From assembly GCF_017741815.1 (NCBI RefSeq), contig NZ_JAGHMF010000010.1, forward strand, positions 1 through 64,000: 64,000 bases of DNA. Direction: 5' to 3'. Every line of letters starts with the position of its first letter. The stretch's first letter is position 1. A program made the position numbers and the translations under genes. Under the pieces are notes generated by a model. That model was not told the origin of the DNA. It saw only the letters and a program-made list of their open reading frames with translations, and made no database searches. Shown piece by piece: positions 45,984 through 54,962 of this stretch. Source of the DNA: Rhizobium sp. 16-488-2b. GTDB taxonomy: Bacteria; Pseudomonadota; Alphaproteobacteria; Rhizobiales; Rhizobiaceae.

Positions 45984-46277
45984 CTATACCGTATTTCTCG
46001 ACCGGACGTGTTGAACGAACATAGTCTTGAAATCAGCAAACCCATCAAATCCGGTGGCTTGGGCGACCCTGAAAACAGTCGTGCGCCCCACTGCACATTC
46101 CTTCGCCACCGATTGTAATGTGCCAAAGGCAATAGCTTCGGGCTTATCAAGTGCCAGTCTGGCTACGCGTTCCTCCAGACCCGAGAAGACGATCACGCGG
46201 GCAGCGATCATCTGCTTGAAAGAGGCGAAATCGGTTGGAGCGATGGGTTGTTGGGACGCGTTATGCATGGACTGCAT
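45984..46277 (-). pseudogene. RpiR-type HTH domain only, regulator truncated before its SIS domain
   Basis: This 97-residue frame is a good match to the N-terminal domain of RpiR regulators: RVARLALDKPEAIAFGTLQSVAKECAVGRTTVFRVAQATGFDGFADFK. The expected C-terminal SIS effector domain (about 190 residues) is absent; the frame stops after FVQHVRSRNTV. It lies 24 bp after the Cys-phosphatase gene on the same strand, at the end of the long operon. It is either a degraded regulator or a small stand-alone DNA-binding protein. RpiR proteins often sense sugar phosphates, which suits the neighbourhood. Confidence 0.55.
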
Positions 46278-46301
46278 ACTCGACAGTAGGCGGGGACCTC
46301 T

Positions 46302-46940
46302 TCATCTCAATGTTTCCAGCTGCGCGCCCTCAATCATACGTATCCAGTGGGCGGCGCGCATCGCCGCTTCGGCAAGTACGGGCTTTGGTGCCTTGTAATA
46401 CTCGTCGACGGGCATCTCACGTCGCAAGCGTACGAAGGTGATCGCGTCCTGCAGCGTTGGGAACTCCAAAGGTAAGGTCAGGTGCAGAAACAGCGAGACG
46501 ACAGCGACCGAGCGGGACCGACCGCCACGGCAATTGATGAGCACGCTACCCCGCTCGCGCCTTGGATATGAGGGCTTGTCGGGCAGGATCTGCTCCAGCG
46601 CCGCCTGCAGTATGTAGTGAGCAGCCACCATCTGCGTGTCGGGATTACCCGCGCCGTCAATCAGGCCGATCTTGTAATAACGGATTTCTCCGGGACCGTA
46701 GACGCTTCCTTGGTGGTCCGCCACAAGGCTCGACTGCTCGACAAAGTTGAAGTCAAGATTCACCGCGCAGTTGACCACGGTGGTGATGCCTTTCGTCCGG
46801 AGAAGTTCGAGATCACTCGCGCCCTCCTTGCCGGAGATGAAGATATCTACGCCGTAACGCGGGTGAGCTTCATATATCAAACTCAGCTTTGGAAGCGATG
46901 AGCTAGCCGCCTCATTGGTTTCTTGTGGTATCTGCATCAT
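46302..46940 (-). CDS. Dual-specificity-type Cys-phosphatase with NCRGGRSRS signature
   Basis: The protein has 212 residues, no signal peptide. The P-loop LINCRGGRSRSVAVVSLFLH gives Cys137-x5-Arg143, but the conserved His before Cys is Asn. A candidate general acid is Asp95 or Asp101 in IGLIDGAGNPD. A paralogue lies at 59331-59933 with the same NCR.GRSRS and VVNCAVNLD...GLIDG.G.PDT segments. The gene follows an IMPase and three binding protein genes in one operon, so a small phosphorylated molecule is a more likely substrate than a phosphoprotein. That is inference. Confidence 0.75.
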   Translation of the reverse strand: MMQIPQETNEAASSSLPKLSLIYEAHPRYGVDIFISGKEGASDLELLRTKGITTVVNCAVNLDFNFVEQSSLVADHQGSVYGPGEIRYYKIGLIDGAGNPDTQMVAAHYILQAALEQILPDKPSYPRRERGSVLINCRGGRSRSVAVVSLFLHLTLPLEFPTLQDAITFVRLRREMPVDEYYKAPKPVLAEAAMRAAHWIRMIEGAQLETLR

Positions 46941-47013
46941 TTCTCCATGGGATGGCGTGAGGGTTTAGCTTGGGGTCGCAATTCCCGCCTACACTGTAAT
47001 GACCATGGCCCCG

Positions 47014-47898
47014 CTAAGCCGCTGCTTTGGCAATCCTGGTCTCACATATCCTGTTAGCAACACGTTCCAACGTCGGATATGCCGCTCCCTGCCCCGTCGC
47101 GATATATCCAGGGCAAAGGAAATCAGTCGCCCCAACGGGAACCCGACCAAGCGTCAGGGGATCGTAACGACCTCCCGCGTTCTTTAAAATCAAGGTCGCT
47201 GCGGCCACGTCCCAGGCGTTCACGCCAAATCCTGTTGCGGCATCCGCCCATCCAGCAGCAACGTGGGCAATGCTGAGCGCAGCACTGCCTGGACGTCGCA
47301 ACGTGGAAAACGTCTCTACAAGTTCACCGAAATTCCTTAGAGCCACCTCTCGACCATCGAGTCGGAAATCCCGGGCAACGGGATAGCCGGTGATCAGGGT
47401 CGCATGAGTCTCATCGGGGATAGAGCGAGACTTAAGTTCTGTGCCATTGAGATAGGAAAACTTTAGGTCGGCAGAGAACATAAACTCGGTGACAGGATCG
47501 TAGATCGCGCCGGCTACGACACGGTCATCGACGACGGCTGCGACCGAAACGCACCAAAACGCGAGCCCCCTTGCAAAGTTCGACGTCCCGTCGATCGGAT
47601 CGACATACCACTGAATTCGGCCCGAACCCGTCTGGCCACCTTCCTCACCCATGATCGCGGAATCCGGCTCGTGCTCCAGAATGAAAGTCCTAATTGTGTT
47701 TTCCGCCTGTTTGTCATGCACAGTAACGACGTCGTGCAGATCAACTTTGTAATCGACAGCTACGTTTGACCGGAAAGCCATGATGAGGGGATCATGAACG
47801 GCAAGCGCAGCGCCCTTGGCGATCTCGGTCAACTGTTTCGATCGGGCAACTGTTTCTTCGTCAAACTGCGACTGATCGCCGAGATAGCGGTTCTTCAT
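47014..47898 (-). CDS. Inositol monophosphatase family protein (second)
   Basis: The protein has 294 residues. Metal motifs are Glu85-Glu86 (GEEGG), Asp100-x2-Asp103 in DPIDGTSNF, and NAWDVAAATLIL near the C-terminus. It is longer than the usual 260-270 residues because of an N-terminal extension. It is placed between the three binding protein genes and the Cys-phosphatase gene and probably removes phosphate from the imported ester. The ribosome binding site is weak. Confidence 0.85.
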   Translation of the reverse strand: MKNRYLGDQSQFDEETVARSKQLTEIAKGAALAVHDPLIMAFRSNVAVDYKVDLHDVVTVHDKQAENTIRTFILEHEPDSAIMGEEGGQTGSGRIQWYVDPIDGTSNFARGLAFWCVSVAAVVDDRVVAGAIYDPVTEFMFSADLKFSYLNGTELKSRSIPDETHATLITGYPVARDFRLDGREVALRNFGELVETFSTLRRPGSAALSIAHVAAGWADAATGFGVNAWDVAAATLILKNAGGRYDPLTLGRVPVGATDFLCPGYIATGQGAAYPTLERVANRICETRIAKAAA

Positions 47899-47968
47899 TT
47901 TCTGTAATCCACTTCAGATGAAAGGCAGGCTGTCGGCTGGCACCGGCGAGGCGGCGCCAGCCTCGTTG

Positions 47969-49087
47969 CTACTTCGTGTAGTTCACCCGCCAAAAATCCT
48001 GCCATTCCTCGCGCCGGTCGAAATCATCGAGCCCGGTGGAAGAGTCGTAGGACTGCAATTTGGTCGAGACTTTCATCAACCCGGATGGCTCGTCATCGGG
48101 CATCTTGATATCCATGCTCGTCGGGAGCTTGCCATCCTTCATCTGTGGCGCGATGCCCTCCTCCGTCAGGATATAGTGAATGAAGAGCTTGGCGGCGTTC
48201 GGGCTTTTCGTCTTCGTCGCAATGAGCCCGAGCTTGACATAATTCCAACCCACCCAAGGCTCAAGCGTGGTGCAAATGCCCAGCTTGTATCCCTTGTCCT
48301 GGTTGTCGCGGAACTTCGCCGAACTCAGCAGCCCAAAGAACGGCTCCTTCTGGCCAGACGCCCCGACCGCCTCCGAGACTTTGTCATCGCTGTCCGTTGC
48401 AAGTGGGCCATTTTGAGCGAAAGCCTTGATCCAGGCCGCGGCAGCGCTCTTCTCGCCAGTTTTCAAATCCTCGCCGAAATGCGATTTGTAAGCGGCAGCC
48501 ACTGCTTCAGCGCCATGCGCCTCCAACTGATTGAACCAGTCGGTGTAATTACCCTTCGTCAAAGGATCGATGACAGCAACCTTGCTCTTCCATTTGGGTT
48601 CCGTCAGTTCCCAGATATTGGTGACCGGGCATTTGTCGTACACCTCGGTATTATAAGCCCAAACGTTTGCGTTGGTTGAAATCGCCAACGGATCCTGGAA
48701 CTGCTCTGGTATCGTCGACACCTTGTCCGCCGGGATATAATTCTCAACAAATTTTTCCGGCAGGAGCTGCGCAAGCGCAGCCGGCGCATCGGTGATCAGA
48801 ACGACATCACCCTGGACATTGTTCGCTTGGCTTTCGCGAATGATCATCTCCAGCTGGCTATTCGCCGAGACCTTCATTCCTGTCGCCTTGATCCCGTACT
48901 TCCTGGTGAAGTTTTCCGCCATCTCGACGATTTTGCCCGTGCTGTCGTAGATGTTGATCGGCGTTTCGGCCTTTGCAGCCTTGACCAACGCTTCAAGATC
49001 GAACCCATCAGCCGCAGCAGCGGGAATTGCCACCGCCGCCGCCAAGACCGCAATCGCGGCAGACTTCAGATTTGACATGCTTCTCAT
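47969..49087 (-). CDS. ABC substrate-binding protein, Fe3+/AfuA-like, third of three tandem paralogues
   Basis: The 372-residue precursor has a signal peptide ending near PAAAAD. It shares with the two upstream genes the segments TGKIVEMA, FTRKYG-type helix, KCPVTNIWELTEP, SPNAAKLF and the C-terminal EWQDFWRVNYTK. By eye it is closer to the protein at 50273 than to that at 49119. It is last in transcription order. The ligand pocket differs in the region around WVGWNYVKLGL. The strong box GGGGAGGAAG fits the start at 49087. Confidence 0.85.
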   Translation of the reverse strand: MRSMSNLKSAAIAVLAAAVAIPAAAADGFDLEALVKAAKAETPINIYDSTGKIVEMAENFTRKYGIKATGMKVSANSQLEMIIRESQANNVQGDVVLITDAPAALAQLLPEKFVENYIPADKVSTIPEQFQDPLAISTNANVWAYNTEVYDKCPVTNIWELTEPKWKSKVAVIDPLTKGNYTDWFNQLEAHGAEAVAAAYKSHFGEDLKTGEKSAAAAWIKAFAQNGPLATDSDDKVSEAVGASGQKEPFFGLLSSAKFRDNQDKGYKLGICTTLEPWVGWNYVKLGLIATKTKSPNAAKLFIHYILTEEGIAPQMKDGKLPTSMDIKMPDDEPSGLMKVSTKLQSYDSSTGLDDFDRREEWQDFWRVNYTK

Positions 49088-49118
49088 TTGCTTCCTCCCC
49101 GATAAACGTGATCAGCTT

Positions 49119-50249
49119 TCACTTGCGGTAATTCATCCGCCAGAAGTCCTGCCAGTTCTCGCGCTTGTCGAGATCGGAGGCCGCAGTTGATGCATCGAAT
49201 GCCATGAGCTCATTAATGTGACTCGAGACACCGGACGGCTCGTCAGAGGGGAGATTGATCTTCGAATTGCCTGAGATTTTCCCGTCGACAGTCTGGGGCG
49301 CAATCCCCTCTTCGGTCATCAGGTAGTGAACGAAGAGCTTGGCCGCATTCGGGCTTTTCGTCTGGGTAGCGATCAGACCAAATCCCGGATAGAGGAATCC
49401 CGAGAACGGCTTGACCCCCGCGCACAGGCCGAGCTTCAGGCCCTTTGCTTCGTTGTCGCGGTATTTCGCCGTCGAGGTGATGACAAAAAACGGATCGGCT
49501 TGGCCCGGCGCACCCGCAGCGTCGGCGACAGTCGTCGAATCCGAAAGAAGGGGACCGTTTTCAGCGAAAGCCTTTACCCAGGCTGCGGTGGCAGTGGCAC
49601 CGCCGGTATCCAGCTTCTTGCCGTAGAGGTCTTCATATGCTTTGGCGACTTCTGCGTCGTGATGCGTCTCGATCTGGTTGAACCAGTCTGCGTAGAGAGG
49701 CTTATCGAAAAGGTCGAGCATCGCGAGCTTTCCCTTCCACTGGGGTTCGGTAAGCTGCCAGATATTGGTTACGGGGCACTTCGCGTATTTCTCGGTGTTG
49801 TAAGTCCATACATGTGCGTCGGACACAACCGTCAATGGATTGCGCAGTTTTTCAGGGATATCCGCCTCGAGGTCCGGCGGCGTCCAACTGCTAACAATCC
49901 CCTCCGGCAACAGCTCACCCATTGCGGACGCAACATCGGTGGCAACACTGACATCCCCGACCACATTCCCCGCTTGGCGCTCGCGGATCATCAGTTCGAC
50001 CTGGGTCGCCTCATTCACCTTCTTGCCGCTCGCCTTTACCCCATATTTCTTGGTAAAGGCCGCGGCCGTATCGACGATCTTGCCCGTCACCGCGTAGACA
50101 GTGATTGGCGGCTCTTTCTTGGCCGCCTCGACCATCGCACTGAGATCGAATGCATCGTCGGCGCGCGACTCATCGCAGAACATGGATGCGGCTGTGATTG
50201 CGGCAACGCACACCAGCACAGCAGTATCGATTTTCTTCACCTTCATCAT
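49119..50249 (-). CDS. ABC substrate-binding protein, Fe3+/AfuA-like, second of three tandem paralogues
   Basis: The 376-residue precursor has a signal peptide ending near ESRADD. It is the most divergent of the three: TVYAVTGKIVDTAAAF replaces the DSTGKIVEMA of the others, and ATDVASAMGELLPEG replaces SDAPAALAQL. KCPVTNIWQLTEP, SPNAAKLFVHYLMTEEG and NWQDFWRMNYRK are kept. It has its own GGAGGAG box and lies 23 bp after its upstream neighbour. The divergence points to a separate ligand preference for one transporter. Confidence 0.85.
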   Translation of the reverse strand: MMKVKKIDTAVLVCVAAITAASMFCDESRADDAFDLSAMVEAAKKEPPITVYAVTGKIVDTAAAFTKKYGVKASGKKVNEATQVELMIRERQAGNVVGDVSVATDVASAMGELLPEGIVSSWTPPDLEADIPEKLRNPLTVVSDAHVWTYNTEKYAKCPVTNIWQLTEPQWKGKLAMLDLFDKPLYADWFNQIETHHDAEVAKAYEDLYGKKLDTGGATATAAWVKAFAENGPLLSDSTTVADAAGAPGQADPFFVITSTAKYRDNEAKGLKLGLCAGVKPFSGFLYPGFGLIATQTKSPNAAKLFVHYLMTEEGIAPQTVDGKISGNSKINLPSDEPSGVSSHINELMAFDASTAASDLDKRENWQDFWRMNYRK

Positions 50250-50272
50250 TTCACTCCTCCCGCTCCCCGATT

Positions 50273-51400
50273 TTATTTTTGGTAGTTCATTCGCCAGAAG
50301 TCCTGCCAGGTCTCCCGAGCGTCCCAGTCGTCGAGGCTAGTCGACATCGAGTAGGGCAGCAGTTTGTTCAGGGCGGCACCAATCCCCGAAGGTTCGTCCG
50401 CTGGCAGTTTGACGTCCTTGTTCGTCGACATTTTTCCGTCGATCGCCTGGGGCGCGATGCCTTCTTCGGTCATTATGAAGTGGACAAAGAGCTTGGCGGC
50501 ATTCGGGCTATCGGTGCCCTTGGTGATCAGGCCGACGCCAGGGTAAAGCCAACCGAGCCAGGGCTTAAGGTCCGAGCAGAGACCGAGTTTCATTCCCTTG
50601 TCGGCGTTGTCGCGGAACTTGGCGGAGCTGATCAGCCCCATGAACGGCTGCGATTGGCCGGGTGCAGCCACTGCATCGGCGGCGGCGGCATCGGCGTCCG
50701 TCAGAAGCGGCGCGTTAGCAGCAAGCGCCTTGACCCAGGCCGCAGTGGCAGTCGCTTCGTCCGTTTGCAGGTCTTTGCCGTAGCGCGCCTTGTAGGCCGC
50801 CCTCACCTCGTCGTCTCCGTGCTTTGCCATCTGGTTGAACCAGTCAACATAGGACGCTTTCCCGAGCGGATCCTGCATTGCCACCTTGGCCTTCCACCTC
50901 GGTTCGGTCAGCTCCCAGATATTGCTAACCGGGCACTTGTCGAAAAGCGTTGTATTGTATGACCAGACATTGGCGCTCGTGACCACGGTCAACGGATCTT
51001 GATATTCGGCAGGAATTTTGGCGGCGAGGTCCGGCGGCAACCAGCTTTCCGCAAAGCCCTGCGGAATGAGCTGTGCGAGCGCGGCAGGTGCGTCGCTGAC
51101 GATCGATACGTCGCCCTGGATATTGTTCGCACGAGCCTCTCGGATGATCATTTCGAGTTGGGCTGAGGCCTTTACCTTCGACCCTTCTGCTTCCAGACCG
51201 TACTTCTTGGCGAAGTTCTTCGCCATCTCCACGATCTTCCCGGTGCTATCATAGACCGTGATCGGCTTTTCCTTCTTCGCGGCCGCAATGAGCGCGTCGA
51301 GATCAAAATCACTGCCAGCAATTGCGGACCCTGCCGTTGCGGCAACAATGGATACCGCGCAAAGCAGCCGACCGACACCATCTTTCATCACTCGCTTCAT
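50273..51400 (-). CDS. ABC substrate-binding protein, Fe3+/AfuA-like, first of three tandem paralogues
   Basis: The 375-residue precursor has a signal peptide ending near GSAIAG. The mature part begins with DFDLDALIAAAKKEKPITVY and ends with TWQDFWRMNYQK. It follows the ATPase gene by 32 bp and has a strong GGAGGAG box. Three full-length paralogues in tandem behind one ATPase and one permease are unusual; a single binding protein is the rule. Confidence 0.85.
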   Translation of the reverse strand: MKRVMKDGVGRLLCAVSIVAATAGSAIAGSDFDLDALIAAAKKEKPITVYDSTGKIVEMAKNFAKKYGLEAEGSKVKASAQLEMIIREARANNIQGDVSIVSDAPAALAQLIPQGFAESWLPPDLAAKIPAEYQDPLTVVTSANVWSYNTTLFDKCPVSNIWELTEPRWKAKVAMQDPLGKASYVDWFNQMAKHGDDEVRAAYKARYGKDLQTDEATATAAWVKALAANAPLLTDADAAAADAVAAPGQSQPFMGLISSAKFRDNADKGMKLGLCSDLKPWLGWLYPGVGLITKGTDSPNAAKLFVHFIMTEEGIAPQAIDGKMSTNKDVKLPADEPSGIGAALNKLLPYSMSTSLDDWDARETWQDFWRMNYQK

Positions 51401-51432
51401 ACTGCTCCTCCTTCAGTAAGAACGCTATTCGT

Positions 51433-52566
51433 TCAGTTCAAAGCGCCGGCGCGAAGCAATGCGTCGGCCTCGACGAGGCGGTCTCCTTGCCCATCGAACG
51501 CATGAAGTGCCTCTGACGGGGCATGGACGAACACACGTTCGCCCCCGTCGAGACGTGGCAATACATGGGTCGTCAAAAAGAGCGTGTGGTTGTCGCTCTT
51601 CAACTCGAGAATCCAACTGCCTCCCGTCGGCAGAACACCGGTGACAGTCATTTCTGCAGCAAATTCGCCTCGGGGCGCATCCTCGATCTTGGTGACGTAG
51701 CCCATTGCCTCCGGTCGAACGCCAATCGAAGCGACGCCCCGTAGCGTCGGGTAGCGTGAAGAGAAGTATGCTTCGGCCTTATCGGCGATATCAGAGACGC
51801 CTGGCTTGCCAAAAGTCAGGATATTGATCGGAGGGCTCCCGACAAATTCGGCAACAAAGCGGTTGGCCGGGCGGTCGTAAATGTCGTTCGGGGTGCCCAT
51901 CTGCTGAAGGGTGCCCTCGTTCATCACGGCAATGGTGGTCGCCAGGGTCATCGCTTCCCATTGATCGTGAGTAACGAAGACGATTGTTGTCTTAAACTCC
52001 TTGTGAAGGCGCTTCAACTCAGCACGCATTTCGAGCCGGAGCCTTGCATCGAGGTTCGATAGGGGCTCGTCGAGAAGCAGGACACCTGGGTTGACCGCAA
52101 GCATGCGAGCGAGCGCCACGCGCTGTTGCTGCCCGCCGGAAAGCTGCGACGGATAGCGGTCTCGATATTTCGCGATGTCGAGGGCCTGCATCACCTTTTC
52201 GACACGTGCCTCACGCTCGGCCTTCGGCAGGTTGCGAAGCCGCAGACCAAAGTCGGTGTTGCGTTCGATCGTCAGGTGTGGCCAGAGCGCATAGCTCTGA
52301 AAAACCAACCCCATTTCCCGCTTTTCCGGCGGAACGAAAATCCCATCTGCAACGGAATCGATTACCCGCTCACCAACCCTGATCTCGCCACCAGAGAGAT
52401 TTTCCAGCCCAGCGATCATTCGCAGTGTCGTCGTCTTGCCGCAACCCGACGGTCCAAGCAGACACATGAATTCGCCATCGCGGATTTCCAGATCTAGATC
52501 GGAAACGGCATTTGCCGAGTTCACGCCGTAGTTCTTTTGCGCGCCGCGCAGGTTGATAGTAGGCAT
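51433..52566 (-). CDS. ABC transporter ATP-binding protein, Fe3+/AfuC-like
   Basis: The protein has 377 residues. Walker A is GPSGCGKTT, signature [14 protein letters not shown], Walker B VLLLDEPLSNLD, then FVTHDQWEAM. The C-terminal OB/TOBE region contains GVRPEAMGYV. It overlaps the permease gene end by one base and is followed by the three binding protein genes. It is related to, but distinct from, the ATPase at 38629. Confidence 0.9.
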   Translation of the reverse strand: MPTINLRGAQKNYGVNSANAVSDLDLEIRDGEFMCLLGPSGCGKTTTLRMIAGLENLSGGEIRVGERVIDSVADGIFVPPEKREMGLVFQSYALWPHLTIERNTDFGLRLRNLPKAEREARVEKVMQALDIAKYRDRYPSQLSGGQQQRVALARMLAVNPGVLLLDEPLSNLDARLRLEMRAELKRLHKEFKTTIVFVTHDQWEAMTLATTIAVMNEGTLQQMGTPNDIYDRPANRFVAEFVGSPPINILTFGKPGVSDIADKAEAYFSSRYPTLRGVASIGVRPEAMGYVTKIEDAPRGEFAAEMTVTGVLPTGGSWILELKSDNHTLFLTTHVLPRLDGGERVFVHAPSEALHAFDGQGDRLVEADALLRAGALN

Positions 52567-54443
52567 CAGCTTCCGAGTCCTTCTGCAAGATTTGTGCGCG
52601 TGAGTTTCTGGGCCAGCAGCGTACCGAAGTAGGCGATGCCAGCAATGATGAGGACCACCGCATTGGCGGCCTGTGTGTAGTGATAATCAACCAGTCGGAG
52701 CGAGTAGGTCGTGAGCACGTCCGTGCTCGGCACAGCGAGGATGACGAATAGGCTGAGGCCCTTGATCCCTGAAATAAAAGGCAGGAGCACGCCTGTCACC
52801 AGCGATCCCTTCTGAATTGGGATCACGATCGAGATCATTCGTCGCAGCCAGCCGGCGCCCGCGATCTGTGCCGCTTCTTCGGGATCCTTTCCGAGCTGCG
52901 TCATCGCCGAAATGCCAGCGCGAGAAGCATAGGGCATCTGGTCAGCGATGAGAGCAAGCACGAGGATAGTCACCGTTCCGTAAAGTGCAGGCATTGGTCC
53001 GCGGGGTACGGCAAAGAGCGACAGATATGCCGCCGCAAAGGCGATACCGGGCACGAGATACGGCAGGAAGGTGACCTGGCGAAGATAGACGGACAGAGCG
53101 CGAACCGGCGTGCGGATGACGACATAGCCAACGAAGAGGCCGAGAATTCCGGAGGTCAGCGATGCAAGCCCGACAATCATCAAGGTGTTCTTGGCAGCCG
53201 CCCAGAGGTCCGGACTTAGCAGAATACCACTCTGCAGGGCCACTGTGTCGAGGTTGGTGCCGATCCAGTAGTCGAGCGTGAAATTATCGAGCGTGAATTG
53301 AGCCGGGATCTTCATGACCGTCGAAAGTGCAAGGGTCAGGATCGGCAGGCCGACGCTCAGAACAAAAATGGCTGCAGCAAAGGCGGTTGCAGGTATACGC
53401 ATGCTGCCAAGCCGGCTTAGTCGGTTCATCGAACCTTTCGATCCGATGGTAACGAACCGCCGTGCCTCGCGCACCAGGCGTGCATCTATCATGAGCGTGA
53501 TAATGCCGATAACCATGATCGAGGCTGCCACAACGCCGGCCACACCTGTCTGGCGTGACGCAATGCTGCGAAAGAGCGAAGTCGACAGGACCTCGAACTT
53601 CACCGGCAGGCCGAGCACATAGGGAACGCCGAACTCGCCCAGGCACTTTGCGAAGATCAGCACCATTGACGAGAGAAGCGCCGGACGCATCAGCGGAAGA
53701 ATAACCTGGATTGCAACCTGGTAGCGGCGCGCCCCGAGGATGCGGGCGGAGTCTTCGAGCTGCGAGTCGAACCGGCGCAGCGCCGAGCCAAAAAGCAGGA
53801 TGACGAACGGTGTGTAATGAAGCGCCAGAATGATGGTGATCGGGAACCGGCCATAGGCGACCCAATCGGGTGGCGTCATCCCGGTAGCCTCGAACCAGCC
53901 GGGCGTACCGCCGATCGTTCGGTTCTTGAACAACGTCGTCCAGGCCAGAGCAAACGTCCAGGCGGGGAGCATGTAGGGTACAATGAGCGCGGTCGCGAAC
54001 CAGCGCCGGCCAAACATGTCTGTCCTGCTGATCAGCCAAGCGAGTGTCGTCCCGATTACGAGCGACAGGGCGATGGCGCCAAATGCGACTGTCAGTGTGT
54101 TGAGAAGCGGATGCCAGAAGAGATCGGAGGCAACTGGCGAGAAGAATGCCCGGTCAAGATAATAGAGCGTTAGCTCCCCTACTTCCTTGCCGAGACGTCG
54201 CTCATGGCCAAACTGCACCCTAACCGCGTCAAGAACGATCGATATGATCGGTACGACGATGAGGTAGGTAAAGAGCAATGCCACGAGAATGCCGACGAGG
54301 GTCGTTGGCTCCCGAACAGCAATCTTCAGACGATACCTCCACCGCTGCCAGCTGGATGGTACAGCGAGTGCAGTCTTGCGTGACGCCTCCGCTTTCATGG
54401 TCTCACTGAAAAAACTCAACCCTTCCTCCCATTGCATCATCAT
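52566..54443 (-). CDS. ABC transporter permease with two fused permease domains, AfuB-like
   Basis: The protein has up to 625 residues. Two permease domains each have an EAA-type loop (LEDSARILGARRYQVAIQVILP and PEEAAQIAGAGWLRRMISIVIP). Unlike the permease at 39683 there is only a short periplasmic insertion. The start is uncertain: ATG 54398 (MKAEASRKTALAVPSSW) looks more natural than the ATG triplet at 54443. It is the first gene of an operon permease-ATPase-three binding proteins-IMPase-Cys-phosphatase. Confidence 0.85.
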   Translation of the reverse strand: MMMQWEEGLSFFSETMKAEASRKTALAVPSSWQRWRYRLKIAVREPTTLVGILVALLFTYLIVVPIISIVLDAVRVQFGHERRLGKEVGELTLYYLDRAFFSPVASDLFWHPLLNTLTVAFGAIALSLVIGTTLAWLISRTDMFGRRWFATALIVPYMLPAWTFALAWTTLFKNRTIGGTPGWFEATGMTPPDWVAYGRFPITIILALHYTPFVILLFGSALRRFDSQLEDSARILGARRYQVAIQVILPLMRPALLSSMVLIFAKCLGEFGVPYVLGLPVKFEVLSTSLFRSIASRQTGVAGVVAASIMVIGIITLMIDARLVREARRFVTIGSKGSMNRLSRLGSMRIPATAFAAAIFVLSVGLPILTLALSTVMKIPAQFTLDNFTLDYWIGTNLDTVALQSGILLSPDLWAAAKNTLMIVGLASLTSGILGLFVGYVVIRTPVRALSVYLRQVTFLPYLVPGIAFAAAYLSLFAVPRGPMPALYGTVTILVLALIADQMPYASRAGISAMTQLGKDPEEAAQIAGAGWLRRMISIVIPIQKGSLVTGVLLPFISGIKGLSLFVILAVPSTDVLTTYSLRLVDYHYTQAANAVVLIIAGIAYFGTLLAQKLTRTNLAEGLGS

Positions 54444-54962
54444 CGCAGCCCATGCGTCAGCCGAAATTCAGGGCGCAAAGCACCGTTCCGCGAGACATCG
54501 CGGCTTTGCCCAGCAGGGGTTACGTAAAATGTCCTCCGAAGGTGGATCGTCTCAATCCGCCTCGCATCGAGCCACCGGCTCCTTCCGGTAAGCTCGTAGT
54601 CAGGTTCAAATGAAATATTTATTCCACATGAGCCTGCTCATAGAATGCATGATCCATGCAAAGCGGATCTTTGTCAACAAAAATTTGCACACGTGCGCAA
54701 CGGTCTATAGATATGATTTTACTGAATATTTTTTGATCCATCACAATATTTTTTGAGCGGGCTTTCAGCCCCGTAGTCAAGCGATGGAATAAACGCTCCG
54801 TTTTGACCGAGCACGTAGTTCTTGAGGCCGGACTTGAACGCCTGTTTGGCCCTGCGATAATTCTTTGCGCCACTCTCGCAAAACGGTCGCGAAATTTTCC
54901 AGTTGGAAAATTCGGAGCTTTGTGGCCTGTGATATTCCTCTCGAGTTCATTGAAAGTGGCAT
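54444..54962. promoter_or_regulatory. Divergent intergenic region with promoter, LacI-type operator and AT-rich direct repeats
   Basis: A minus-strand promoter, TTGACA (54677-54672), 17 bp, GATCAT (54654-54649), points to the permease operon. TTGCACACGTGCGCAA (54685-54700), a 16-bp palindrome with one mismatched pair and a central CG, lies 8 bp upstream of the -35 box. Two direct copies of AATATTTTTTGA (54725-54736, 54745-54756) are exactly 20 bp apart and so on the same helix face. The palindrome resembles 60856-60871 in front of the IMPase operon. No gene is supported here. Confidence 0.65.
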
